Source of the DNA: JANYGM01 sp043764015
Lineage (GTDB): Bacteria > Bacteroidota > Bacteroidia > Cytophagales > Thermonemataceae
Direction: 5' to 3'
Assembly: GCA_043764015.1 (NCBI GenBank)
Contig: JAYUKY010000034.1
Coordinates: forward strand, 1 to 17,404
DNA length: 17,404 nt
The notes beneath the pieces were generated by a model. That model saw nothing but the letters and a program-made list of their open reading frames with translations. It ran no database searches and was not told where the DNA came from. Position 1 is the first letter of the stretch; each line of letters opens with the position of its first letter. Shown here in pieces: positions 1-6,788 of the stretch. Position numbers and translations under genes: made by a program.

Positions 1-25
1 AAGGCAAAAATGGTTTTATGTATAG

Positions 26-45
26 CGGTGGCGTTCACGCCACCG
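26..45. repeat. Short GC-rich hairpin
   Basis: CGGTGGCG and CGCCACCG flank a TTCA loop (perfect 8-bp stem) in otherwise AT-rich DNA. It could be the 3' end of a gene outside the window or part of a dispersed repeat. No T-run follows immediately. Confidence 0.6.
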
Positions 46-97
46 TAGCCTAAAAATCAGTTTTTTGAAATTAGGAACTTATTTGCAACACGTTACT

Positions 98-134
98 AAC
101 GAAATTAAGTAACGAAATTAAGTAACGAAATTAA
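98..134. repeat. 13-bp tandem repeat, about 2.8 copies
   Basis: The unit AACGAAATTAAGT occurs at 98-110 and 111-123 and partially at 124-134, followed by degenerate copies of ACGAAATTAG to about 158. It is non-coding and lies upstream of the oxygenase promoter element. Confidence 0.85.
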
Positions 135-180
135 AACGAAATTAGACATACAAATTAGGCGTACAAAATAAAAATATTTG

Positions 181-188
181 TATATTTG
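181..188 (+). promoter_or_regulatory. Bacteroidota-type -7 element TATATTTG for the oxygenase gene
   Basis: The octamer matches TAnnTTTG exactly. No clear TTG lies at the -33 position, so the promoter is only partly supported. Transcription from it would start near 195 and include the palindrome at 206-238. Confidence 0.4.
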
Positions 189-205
189 TCAAAATTCCAA
201 CCGCA

Positions 206-238
206 AACTCTCCAAAAGTTTAAAACTTTTGGAGAGTT
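206..238. repeat. Perfect 16-bp inverted repeat with a 1-nt centre
   Basis: Arms 206-221 and 223-238 (core CTCCAAAAGTTT) are exact reverse complements. It lies between the predicted promoter and the oxygenase start, so it may be a leader hairpin, or a two-way terminator of an upstream gene. No T-run follows on the plus strand. Confidence 0.85.
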
Positions 239-250
239 AAACAACAGTAA

Positions 251-278
251 TTCACAACTCAAAACTCAAAACTCAAAA
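251..278 (+). repeat. Heptamer array abutting the oxygenase start codon
   Basis: TTCACAA is followed by three copies of CTCAAAA, the last sharing its final A with the ATG at 278. The words read into the gene. Confidence 0.85.
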
Positions 279-1258
279 TGGATATTCTTTTTGATAACGT
301 TCCCTCACTTGATTTGGCTGATTTCACCTCCAATGATGCACAAAAAAAGGCAGAATTTGTACGTAAATTGGGTGAAGCCTACAACAGTATTGGTTTTGTG
401 GCTATCAAAAATCACGGACTTTCTGATGCCCTCACAGAAAAGCTTTATACAGATGTAAAAGCCTTTTTTGCGCTTTCTGACCAAGAAAAACAACAGTATG
501 AAAAAGCAGAAATAGCTGGACAACGTGGCTATATCGGCAAAGGAAAAGAACACGCAAAAGGCAGAAATACAGGGGATTTGAAAGAATTTTATCACGTTGG
601 GCAAGATAAAAATATCATTCCTGACAATGATACAATGAAATCCGAGTATCCTGATAATATTTTTCCAAAAGAAATCTCTACTTTTGCGCAAAATACCACA
701 GAAGCATACAAAATCCTTGAAAATACAGGAAAAATAATGCTACAAGCCATTGCCATTTATCTTAATTTGCCAGAACATTACTTTGATGATAAGGTGCTTT
801 ATGGCAATAGTATTTTGCGTACTCTGCACTATTTCCCAATAGAAAACCCTGATGAAGTGCCTGCTGATGCAGTTCGTGCTGCGGCTCACGGCGACATCAA
901 TTTAATTACTTTGCTAATGGGCGCAAGTGCAGAGGGTTTGCAGGTTTTGCGCAGAGATGGGCAATGGATAGCTATTACGGCTCTTCCAGACCAGATTGTG
1001 GTCAATGTGGGTGATATGTTGGACAGGCTGACCAACAACAAACTTAAATCTACCATTCACAGAGTCGTAAATCCGCCTCGTGAGCGTATGGGGACTTCTC
1101 GTTTTTCTATTCCGTTTTTTATGCACCCACGCTCCGAGATGAGTCTTGTTTGCCTAGATAATTGTATAGACGAAGACCACCCAAAACTCTATTCTGACTC
1201 CACGGCAGGAGAATTTTTGAATGAAAGACTCATAGAATTGGGACTGAAAAAGAAATAA
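278..1258 (+). CDS. Isopenicillin N synthase-family 2-oxoglutarate/Fe(II) oxygenase
   Basis: This 326-residue protein belongs to the non-haem iron oxygenases related to isopenicillin N synthase and plant 2OG dioxygenases. The N-terminal third carries the family's conserved segment (GFVAIKNHGL near residues 39-48). The jelly-roll core shows the iron triad H204-x-D206 in AHGDINLITLL and H261 in STIHRVVNPP, and the co-substrate pair R275-x-S277 in SRFSIPFF. All expected ligands are present, so it is probably active in the cytoplasm, using O2 and normally 2-oxoglutarate; the substrate cannot be told. Length is normal for the family. The ATG at 278 directly follows three copies of a 7-bp repeat, and a TAnnTTTG promoter element lies about 90 nt upstream. 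No biosynthetic cluster surrounds it, so a beta-lactam role is not supported. Family assignment is firm, function open. Confidence 0.93.
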   Translation: MDILFDNVPSLDLADFTSNDAQKKAEFVRKLGEAYNSIGFVAIKNHGLSDALTEKLYTDVKAFFALSDQEKQQYEKAEIAGQRGYIGKGKEHAKGRNTGDLKEFYHVGQDKNIIPDNDTMKSEYPDNIFPKEISTFAQNTTEAYKILENTGKIMLQAIAIYLNLPEHYFDDKVLYGNSILRTLHYFPIENPDEVPADAVRAAAHGDINLITLLMGASAEGLQVLRRDGQWIAITALPDQIVVNVGDMLDRLTNNKLKSTIHRVVNPPRERMGTSRFSIPFFMHPRSEMSLVCLDNCIDEDHPKLYSDSTAGEFLNERLIELGLKKK

Positions 1259-1306
1259 TTTTTAATTGTAAATTTTTAATTGTGAATTTTTAATTGTGAA
1301 TTGTGA
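1258..1306 (-). repeat. Heptamer array after the oxygenase stop codon
   Basis: A 14-bp unit (ATTTTTAATTGTGA) is repeated three times plus a half copy, beginning at the last base of the stop. Read on the minus strand it alternates TTCACAA and TTAAAAA and so points back into the gene; TTCACAA is also the first word of the array at the gene's 5' end. Confidence 0.85.
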
Positions 1307-1350
1307 ATGAATACAAGCATAAACAAGTTACAAAAGCTAATTTAAACTTA

Positions 1351-1400
1351 AAGAGCGCAAAGTTGTACTATTTTGTATTTCGTTGCGCTCTTAGTTTTTT
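1351..1400 (+). terminator. Probable terminator of the oxygenase gene
   Basis: AAGAGCGCAA (1351-1360) pairs perfectly with TTGCGCTCTT (1383-1392), followed by AGTTTTTT. The loop is 22 nt, long for an intrinsic terminator, so confidence is moderate. It separates the oxygenase from the kinase gene. Confidence 0.6.
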
Positions 1401-1435
1401 AAAATGTTCAACAAGAAATCAACCAAAACTTCACT

Positions 1436-3310
1436 ATGAAAATCAAAGCACTTATAAAAAAAATATATAGTTTGGGTACGCCTATTGGAGAAAATGAAGA
1501 TATTACAGAAAAAAGAATACTTATCAATAAATATAGCTTTTGGGTAATTGCTATTTGCTTTGTTGCCTCTTTGAATTACGTGGTTTTGGGCTATTGGAAT
1601 TTAGTTTATACCACCATAAGAATTAGTTTTCCTTTCTTTCTTATCTTCATTATTCCCTTTGTTACAACATCTATTAAACCGCTCAAAATAGCCTTTATTC
1701 TAATCTCAACTATTGTTATTATGATGACGGCTTGCAGAGTTGGAGCAGAAAACCATCTACAATATGCCTTAGTTGTGATATTTATTTTGACAACTTTTTT
1801 AGAAAATGAAAAAGAGGTTTTATTCCCATTATTAGCTATAACTAGCCCTATTGTAGGTTATATTATCTTAGAATATACAAATTATTCTTTGGTAAAAAAA
1901 GAAATTTATACAGTAGAGCAAGCATTTTGGGTAAAACATATTGTGTTTTTTAGTGTCTTTTTGATGAGTATAGCACTTGTTTATTTTTTTAAAGAAAGTT
2001 TAATAATCAAAGCTAATTTAGCAAAGTATCAGCAAGGAAACCTAGAAAGTGCCGTAGAAGCACGAACAAAAGAGATTTCTGATAACCAAACAGAACTTAC
2101 ACGTATGTTTATGGAACTTAGTATAAAAAATAGACGTATGGCAGAAATGCAAGAAAAACTAGCCGTAACACAACGAGAACAACAAAAATTTGTGGATATT
2201 GTAGAAAATAGCCTAGATTTAATTGCACTCACCCGTATAGATGGAAGCCTACTTTATATCAATAAAGCAGGCAGAAAAATGATTGGAATTGCTGATAAAG
2301 AAGAGTTTAAGAGTTCTCGCCCTTGGGATATTTCATCTGATGCGTATAGACACCAATTAGTGGATAAAATTATTCCTTATATTGCTGAACACGGCAACTG
2401 GCGTGGTGAAATACAATTAAAAAATCAAGAAACTAATAATATTATTGATACAGATGCTACTTTTTTCATTTTAAGAGATAAACAAACCAAAAAATCTATC
2501 TCTATTGCCACTATTCAAAGAGATATTACAGAAAAAAAACAAGCAGAAAACAAACTAAAAACATTACAATCTTCTTTGGTACAATCTGACAAAATGGCAT
2601 CTTTGGGCGTTGTTTCTGCTGGTATTGCCCACGAAATAAATAACCCTATCAACTTTGTCTATGCGGGTGTGAACACGCTTATTGAGCTTATACAAGACTT
2701 GAAAAAACTTGCTTTAAAGTATGAAAATGGGCGGTTACCAGAAGATAATAACAATGTAAAAGAGCTTTTTACAGATATTGATATTCTTTCTCAAAACATT
2801 AAAGATGGAGCTTTGCGCACTATTGAGATAATAAAAAGCCTTAAAATATTTGCCAGAACTGACACTGATAAATTTCAAAGTGCGAACATCAATACGCTTA
2901 TCAATGCCGTTTTAGTTATCTTAAAACCGAGTTTGCAAAATATCAAAATACGCAAAGACTTTGATGATAAAATGCTCCCTATTCAATGCTATGCAGGAGA
3001 ACTTAATCAGGTTTTTATGAATATTATAGCCAACGCCATTCAAGCAATGGATAGAAAAGGAGATTTACTGATAAAAACTCGTAGTTTTAGCAACTATATC
3101 AAAATTCATATCTTAGATACAGGTACAGGAATGAGTGAAGAAGTACGAAAAAGAGTTTTTGAACCATTTTTTACCACAAAAAATGTGGGTGATGGCTTGG
3201 GTTTGGGTATGTCTATCTCTTATGGCGTAATAGATAAGCATAACGGAAATATAAAAATAAAAAGTGAAGTAGGAAAAGGTAGCGAGTTTATTATCACTTT
3301 ACCTATTTAG
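1436..3310 (+). CDS. Membrane PAS-domain sensor histidine kinase (orphan)
   Basis: The 624-residue protein has about six hydrophobic segments between residues 33 and 187, a charged coiled-coil linker (about 190-250), a PAS domain (about 252-370, ending in the usual DITEKKQAE), a dimerisation/phosphoacceptor domain with H399 in GIAHEINNPINF, and a C-terminal HATPase domain. In the latter N533 lies in the N box (NIIANAIQAM), D561 in the G1 box (DTGTGM), followed by FEPFFTTK and GLGLGMSI. It should autophosphorylate H399 in response to a membrane or PAS-sensed signal and pass phosphate to a response regulator. There is no receiver domain and no regulator gene in the window, so it is an orphan kinase. 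Its TAG stop overlaps the TAA of the opposite-strand gene (shared 3307-3310). The signal is unknown. Confidence 0.93.
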   Translation: MKIKALIKKIYSLGTPIGENEDITEKRILINKYSFWVIAICFVASLNYVVLGYWNLVYTTIRISFPFFLIFIIPFVTTSIKPLKIAFILISTIVIMMTACRVGAENHLQYALVVIFILTTFLENEKEVLFPLLAITSPIVGYIILEYTNYSLVKKEIYTVEQAFWVKHIVFFSVFLMSIALVYFFKESLIIKANLAKYQQGNLESAVEARTKEISDNQTELTRMFMELSIKNRRMAEMQEKLAVTQREQQKFVDIVENSLDLIALTRIDGSLLYINKAGRKMIGIADKEEFKSSRPWDISSDAYRHQLVDKIIPYIAEHGNWRGEIQLKNQETNNIIDTDATFFILRDKQTKKSISIATIQRDITEKKQAENKLKTLQSSLVQSDKMASLGVVSAGIAHEINNPINFVYAGVNTLIELIQDLKKLALKYENGRLPEDNNNVKELFTDIDILSQNIKDGALRTIEIIKSLKIFARTDTDKFQSANINTLINAVLVILKPSLQNIKIRKDFDDKMLPIQCYAGELNQVFMNIIANAIQAMDRKGDLLIKTRSFSNYIKIHILDTGTGMSEEVRKRVFEPFFTTKNVGDGLGLGMSISYGVIDKHNGNIKIKSEVGKGSEFIITLPI

Positions 3311-3708
3311 GTGAGGTATTGCGCTAATTTTTCTTTAAAATCTGCTCTTTGATTTTCTTTAATTTTAAGAAATTCTATATAATATTTTTGGTCATTTTGC
3401 ATTAAAATAATAGCTTTTTCATCTTTGATTATGATTTCTTTTATTAGATTTTTCCTTGCCACAATGGTACTAAAAACAGAAGCAGTTATGCGTATTGACT
3501 CATTTTGCAGCAGTACATAAGGCGCAGTAAGCACCCAAAAAACAATCAAAACCGCCAAAATATTGATAATAATAATTGTTTTTTGTTGTACCAAAGGTTG
3601 CACAAAAAGCGCAATATTGATAAATGCAAGCACAATTACAAGCGTTACGAGCATCACAATAGGCGTTTTGCGTGCAAAGGAAATACTAAATTTATCTTGT
3701 AAAAGCAT
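3307..3708 (-). CDS. Small two-TM membrane protein with PH-like C-terminal region
   Basis: Starting at the ATG at 3708 the protein has 133 residues: a short basic N-terminus, two transmembrane segments (IVMLVTLVIVLAFINIALFV and IIIINILAVLIVFWVLTAPYVLL), then a soluble tail with a beta-rich pattern (NESIRITASVFSTIVARKNL, IIIKDEKAIILM, YYIEF) ending in an amphipathic helix. This resembles bacterial two-helix plus PH-like-fold membrane proteins, but I recognise no named family. An in-frame TTG at 3741 would add 11 residues and overlap the upstream gene; ATG is preferred because it leaves a normal 16-nt spacing. It is the last gene of the lepB-VOC operon and overlaps the convergent kinase gene at the stop codon. 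Confidence 0.75.
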   Translation of the reverse strand: MLLQDKFSISFARKTPIVMLVTLVIVLAFINIALFVQPLVQQKTIIIINILAVLIVFWVLTAPYVLLQNESIRITASVFSTIVARKNLIKEIIIKDEKAIILMQNDQKYYIEFLKIKENQRADFKEKLAQYLT

Positions 3709-3724
3709 AGAGATTCTTTTTATT

Positions 3725-4117
3725 TTATTTTTTAGGTTCAATCAAATCCCAAAGATTACCATACAAATCCTCAAAAACAGCCACTATACCGTGACTTTCG
3801 TTGCTTTTTTCTCTAATGATTTTTATTTCATTATCAAGAAGATTTTTATAATCTCTCTCAAAATTATCTGTATGCAAAAACAAGAAAACCCTGCCACCAG
3901 TTTGGTTGCCAATTCTGCTTTTTTGTTCTTCATTTGAGGCTTTAGCTAATAATAAGGAAGCACCATTTGTGCCATTTGGTCTTACCAAAACCCAGCGTTT
4001 ATCTTCCGACAACAAAGTATCTTCAACTAACGTAAAATGCAGTTTTTGAGTATAAAATGCTATTGCTTTGTCGTAGTCGTCCACCACAATAGCAATATGT
4101 ACTAAATTTTGCTTCAT
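3725..4117 (-). CDS. VOC-family (glyoxalase/bleomycin-resistance fold) protein
   Basis: The 130-residue protein has the paired beta-alpha-beta-beta-beta modules of the vicinal oxygen chelate superfamily. Module one opens with the metal-binding-type strand LVHIAIVVDDYDKAIAFYTQKL (H7), module two closes with VAVFEDLYGNLWDLIEP, where E127 occupies the usual metal-ligand position. The length is typical of single-domain members. Family members are metal-dependent lyases, isomerases, dioxygenases or drug binders; which applies here cannot be seen. It lies 24 nt downstream of lepB and 16 nt before the small membrane protein on the same strand, so the three are probably co-transcribed, with no obvious functional link to signal peptide processing. 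Confidence 0.85.
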   Translation of the reverse strand: MKQNLVHIAIVVDDYDKAIAFYTQKLHFTLVEDTLLSEDKRWVLVRPNGTNGASLLLAKASNEEQKSRIGNQTGGRVFLFLHTDNFERDYKNLLDNEIKIIREKSNESHGIVAVFEDLYGNLWDLIEPKK

Positions 4118-4141
4118 CTGTTTGTTCTTACTTTTTTGTAC

Positions 4142-5437
4142 TTATTTCTTTGTATTCATCTGTGTATCTGTGGCAACTACTGCAGTCGCACTATCATTTT
4201 TCTTCTTTGAAAGTTTATTTATAATTAGATAAATCAAAAGCACAGGCACTAAAATAATCAGCCAAACCATATAAAAACGCTCAAAACGGAATTTTCCATC
4301 AAACCAACCATTTTCAGAATCCACAGAAAAGAATACAAAAGCAGCTTTCCCTACTACGTGGTCTGCAGGTACAAAACCCCAATAACGTGAATCTGCAGAG
4401 TCGTGGCGGTTGTCGCCCATCATAAAATAATAATCTTGCACAAAAGTATATTTTTCTACAACTTTCCCATCAATAAATAATTTCCCTTCTTTTGTAGTTA
4501 CAATCTCTGCTTTCAGTCCTTCATAATCACGAACTGTACTAAAATAAGTAGCCACATTCTGGCTGTTCATTGTCATTGTAGCTCCTTTTTTAGGAATATA
4601 AAGTTTACCAAAAAAATCTCTGTTAGAATTTTGCCCGCTATTTTCAGTAAAAATACCAGCCTCAAGCTCTCCTTTGGTGCGTTTATCTACTTTTATTTCT
4701 TTAATGATAGAAAGTTCTTTGATAGCTTTTAGGTTGTCATTCGTAAGATTAAGCACATAATCATAACCTTCTGGCACAACATTATACTGCCTACCATCTG
4801 GTGCAATTTGTGGCACGCCTTTATGTTTTGCATCAGGGAATTGCCCTGTGGTACGCATTTTCAGCTCCTTAAATTTGATGTCGTTAATTACTTCCCCATT
4901 CGTTTTTACGAGGTATTGATATGCCATTTCTGCAGGGTTTTCAGCTGGTTTACTATCAATAAAAACTTGAGTATCACGTACTTCTATGGTATCACCAGCA
5001 ACACCAATGCAACGCTTTACATAGTTTGTTTTGAGGTCAGTAGGGAATTTGTCTAATGGATAATTAAATACAACCACATCTCCACGTTTCACTTCTGAGA
5101 TGCCAGGCAAGCGAAATTGAGGTAATTGTATCAAATCAGTATAAGAAGGTGTTTGTGTTCCCCAAATATATTGATGCGTCAAAGGCACTTGTAATGGTGT
5201 TTTTGGCGTTCTTGCGCCATAATGAAACTTACTTACAAACAAATAATCTCCCACAAGGTAAGATTTTTCCATAGAAGGCGTAGGTATCATAAATAGCTCC
5301 ATAACTAACCAGCGCACTATTGTAGCCACAACAACAGCAAAAAGTATGGCATCTAACCATTCCCTTAAAATAGATTTTTTTGCGGGTGCAGTTGTAGCAG
5401 TTGCATTTAATGTAATGTTTTTATCTTTTTCAGACAT
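4142..5437 (-). CDS. lepB: Signal peptidase I (S26 family)
   Basis: This 431-residue inner-membrane serine protease removes signal peptides from Sec-exported precursors. It has an N-terminal transmembrane helix (about 29-48), box B with the nucleophile S55 in IPTPSMEKS, box D with the general-base K141 in YVKRCIGVAGDTIEV, and box E MMGDNRHDSADSRYWGFVP near residue 340. Between boxes D and E is a long insertion (about 165-330), usual in Bacteroidota enzymes, and a second hydrophobic segment (about 390-410) anchors the C-terminus before a basic tail. The ATG at 5437 follows a six-copy 7-bp repeat. It heads the operon with the VOC and two-TM genes. Substrates would include the secreted adhesin and hydrolase further along the window. 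Confidence 0.96.
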   Translation of the reverse strand: MSEKDKNITLNATATTAPAKKSILREWLDAILFAVVVATIVRWLVMELFMIPTPSMEKSYLVGDYLFVSKFHYGARTPKTPLQVPLTHQYIWGTQTPSYTDLIQLPQFRLPGISEVKRGDVVVFNYPLDKFPTDLKTNYVKRCIGVAGDTIEVRDTQVFIDSKPAENPAEMAYQYLVKTNGEVINDIKFKELKMRTTGQFPDAKHKGVPQIAPDGRQYNVVPEGYDYVLNLTNDNLKAIKELSIIKEIKVDKRTKGELEAGIFTENSGQNSNRDFFGKLYIPKKGATMTMNSQNVATYFSTVRDYEGLKAEIVTTKEGKLFIDGKVVEKYTFVQDYYFMMGDNRHDSADSRYWGFVPADHVVGKAAFVFFSVDSENGWFDGKFRFERFYMVWLIILVPVLLIYLIINKLSKKKNDSATAVVATDTQMNTKK

Positions 5438-5442
5438 ATCTT

Positions 5443-5484
5443 GAGGTATGAAGTGTGAGGTGTGAAGTGTGAAGTGTGAAGTAT
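5443..5484 (-). repeat. Six-copy heptamer array upstream of lepB
   Basis: On the minus strand the words are TTCACAC, CTCACAC, TTCATAC and CTCAAGA variants in strict 7-bp register, ending close to the lepB ATG (5437). The register does not affect the coding frame because the array lies before the start. Confidence 0.88.
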
Positions 5485-5508
5485 TTCTAGTTAATTATCA
5501 CAGAACAA

Positions 5509-5536
5509 ACCGTAATTTATAATTTTTAATTCGTAA
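5509..5536 (+). repeat. Heptamer array overlapping the 3' end of the hexapeptide-protein gene
   Basis: ACCGTAA, TTTATAA, TTTTTAA and TTCGTAA follow in 7-bp steps and run through the stop codon and last codons of the gene on the minus strand. TTCGTAA is also the main word at the gene's 5' end, in inverted orientation. Confidence 0.75.
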
Positions 5537-6047
5537 TTGACGTTTTAAACCAACTTGCGTACATTGGATAATTATTAGCTATTCTTTCTATTTCTGATGT
5601 TTTGTCGCCTGTTGGTTTGAGATATTTTGCAGGGTTTCCTGCCCAAATACTTCCTTCTTCTACCACCGTATTTGCCAAAACAATAGCTCCAGCAGCAATA
5701 ATAGAGCCTTTTTTGATGATTGCATTATCCATAATGATTGCGCCCATTCCTACCAAAACATTGTCTTCAATAGTACAACCGTGTACAATGGCATTATGCG
5801 CAATAGAAACATTATTTCCTATGATAGTTTTAGATTTTTGATAGGTAGCGTGCAAAACTACGCCATCTTGTATGTTGCAATTATTGCCCAGTTGTATCAA
5901 ATTGACATCTCCACGCACTACAGCATTAAACCACACAGTACAATTATTGCCCATAACGACCTCTCCAACAATGGTTGCGTTTTCAGCAATAAAACAATTT
6001 TCACCCATAATGGGCGTAAAACCTCTAACAGACAGAATAAGAGCCAT
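5526..6047 (-). CDS. Gamma carbonic anhydrase-like left-handed beta-helix protein (YrdA/PaaY type)
   Basis: The 173-residue protein is a run of hexapeptide repeats ([LIV]-G-x4) forming a left-handed parallel beta-helix, followed by a C-terminal helix (residues about 150-170). It has the gamma-carbonic-anhydrase metal ligands H66, H84 and H89 and the supporting R45, D47 and Q60, matching YrdA/PaaY/CaiE-type trimers that bind Zn or Fe between subunits. Many such proteins show little carbonic anhydrase activity, so the exact reaction is uncertain. The ATG at 6047 is preceded by five 7-bp words and a TACGTTTG promoter element on the same strand. The last three codons lie inside another 7-bp word array at 5509-5536. 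It is divergent from the DUF4199 gene. Confidence 0.92.
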   Translation of the reverse strand: MALILSVRGFTPIMGENCFIAENATIVGEVVMGNNCTVWFNAVVRGDVNLIQLGNNCNIQDGVVLHATYQKSKTIIGNNVSIAHNAIVHGCTIEDNVLVGMGAIIMDNAIIKKGSIIAAGAIVLANTVVEEGSIWAGNPAKYLKPTGDKTSEIERIANNYPMYASWFKTSITN

Positions 6048-6082
6048 TTTTCAATTACGAATTAACAATTACGAATTACGCA
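6048..6082 (-). repeat. Five-copy heptamer array abutting the hexapeptide-protein start
   Basis: On the minus strand the words are TGCGTAA, TTCGTAA, TTGTTAA, TTCGTAA and TTGAAAA, ending exactly at the ATG (6047). It would form most of the 5' untranslated region. Confidence 0.85.
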
Positions 6083-6088
6083 AACGTA
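6081..6088 (-). promoter_or_regulatory. -7 element TACGTTTG for the hexapeptide-protein gene
   Basis: The minus-strand octamer matches TAnnTTTG, about 34 nt before the ATG at 6047. A convincing -33 TTG at normal spacing is not seen. It overlaps the outermost word of the heptamer array. Confidence 0.4.
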
Positions 6089-6131
6089 TTTATTATACAA
6101 CCAATACGAATTTTTCACAAAAATAGTATTT

Positions 6132-6166
6132 TTTGAGGATAACTTCTAAATAATTTCTTAATTTTG
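6132..6166 (+). promoter_or_regulatory. Promoter for the DUF4199 gene (TTTG, 23-nt spacer, TAATTTTG)
   Basis: TAATTTTG at 6159-6166 fits TAnnTTTG and a TTTG lies at 6132-6135; the 23-nt spacer is slightly long. The start codon at 6199 would follow an untranslated leader of about 25 nt. Confidence 0.5.
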
Positions 6167-6173
6167 CATCAAA

Positions 6174-6194
6174 TTTACACCTCACAACTCGTAA
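6174..6194 (+). repeat. Heptamer array before the DUF4199 start
   Basis: TTTACAC, CTCACAA and CTCGTAA in 7-bp register are followed by CTCC and the TTG start at 6199. Confidence 0.7.
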
Positions 6195-6198
6195 CTCC

Positions 6199-6711
6199 TT
6201 GAAACATCCTTATTTTCGTACCCTTATTTTGTCTAGTATTTTTGGACTGGCTGTTATGTTTTTTTTTATGGTAATGCTTAGTTTGGTTTACAAAAACCCA
6301 CTTTCTAGCGTTCCTAAAGGCTTTGATTTTATTTTGTATTTGATTGTGCCTATTGGTGCAATGCTATTTTTTAAGTTTAGGGTAAATGATGAATCTCTGA
6401 ATTTTCAGGAAGGGATAGTAATGGTTAGTTTGGTTAATTTTGCTATGATAATTGGTTTTGGGCTTGCTACAGCAATTATTTTCAACATTTTCCCAGATTT
6501 TCTTCTTGTTTTTGTGAATGAAAAACTAGCAGAAATCAACGCTAACAAACCCGCACAACTTACTCGTTTTAAGACTCCACAAGATTTTGAGAATTACAAA
6601 ATCAATATAAAAAATACTACTATTTGGCAAATAATTTACCAAGAAGGCGGTTTTAAGCTAATGATAGGCTTTTTTACAGCTATTGTGTCAGCTACAGGTT
6701 TTAGAAAATAA
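6199..6711 (+). CDS. DUF4199-family membrane protein (TTG start)
   Basis: The 170-residue protein has four hydrophobic segments: two near the N-terminus (about 8-30 and 42-60), one in the middle (about 72-98) and one at the C-terminus (about 150-165). The arrangement, the motif NFQEGIVMVSLVNFAMIIGFGLATAIIF and the opening KHPYFR fit DUF4199, a Bacteroidota inner-membrane family of unknown function. The start appears to be TTG at 6199: the family's usual N-terminus (MK+P) begins there and no earlier ATG is in frame. Repeated 7-bp words run up to the start, and a TAATTTTG promoter element sits at 6159-6166. It converges on the putative lipoprotein gene. Confidence 0.85.
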   Translation: MKHPYFRTLILSSIFGLAVMFFFMVMLSLVYKNPLSSVPKGFDFILYLIVPIGAMLFFKFRVNDESLNFQEGIVMVSLVNFAMIIGFGLATAIIFNIFPDFLLVFVNEKLAEINANKPAQLTRFKTPQDFENYKINIKNTTIWQIIYQEGGFKLMIGFFTAIVSATGFRK

Positions 6712-6715
6712 CTTT

Positions 6716-6788
6716 TGATGTGTGATATGTGAGGTGTGAGGTAAATACAACTTTCTACGTCAAAAAACACATCACACATCACACATCA
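6716..6788. terminator. Inverted repeat between convergent genes, built from heptamer words
   Basis: The arm 6716-6732 and the arm 6772-6788 are reverse complements at 16 of 17 positions. Both arms consist of ATCACAC/CTCACAC-type words. The loop is 39 nt. It overlaps the stop of the minus-strand lipoprotein gene and lies 4 nt after the DUF4199 stop, so it may serve as a two-way transcript end, though no proper T-run is present. Confidence 0.5.

Noticed and set aside
26..45. Intrinsic terminator at the window start
   Set aside because: The hairpin is not followed directly by a T-run and the upstream gene is outside the window, so only the hairpin is reported.
98..158. CRISPR-like direct repeats
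   Set aside because: The unit is 13 bp with no unique spacers and no cas genes; it is a simple tandem repeat.
278..1258. Beta-lactam biosynthesis gene
   Set aside because: Only the general oxygenase motifs are present and no synthetase or other pathway gene is nearby.
3709..3741. TTG start at 3741 for the two-TM membrane protein
   Set aside because: It would overlap the VOC gene by 17 nt; the in-frame ATG at 3708 keeps all membrane segments and normal operon spacing.
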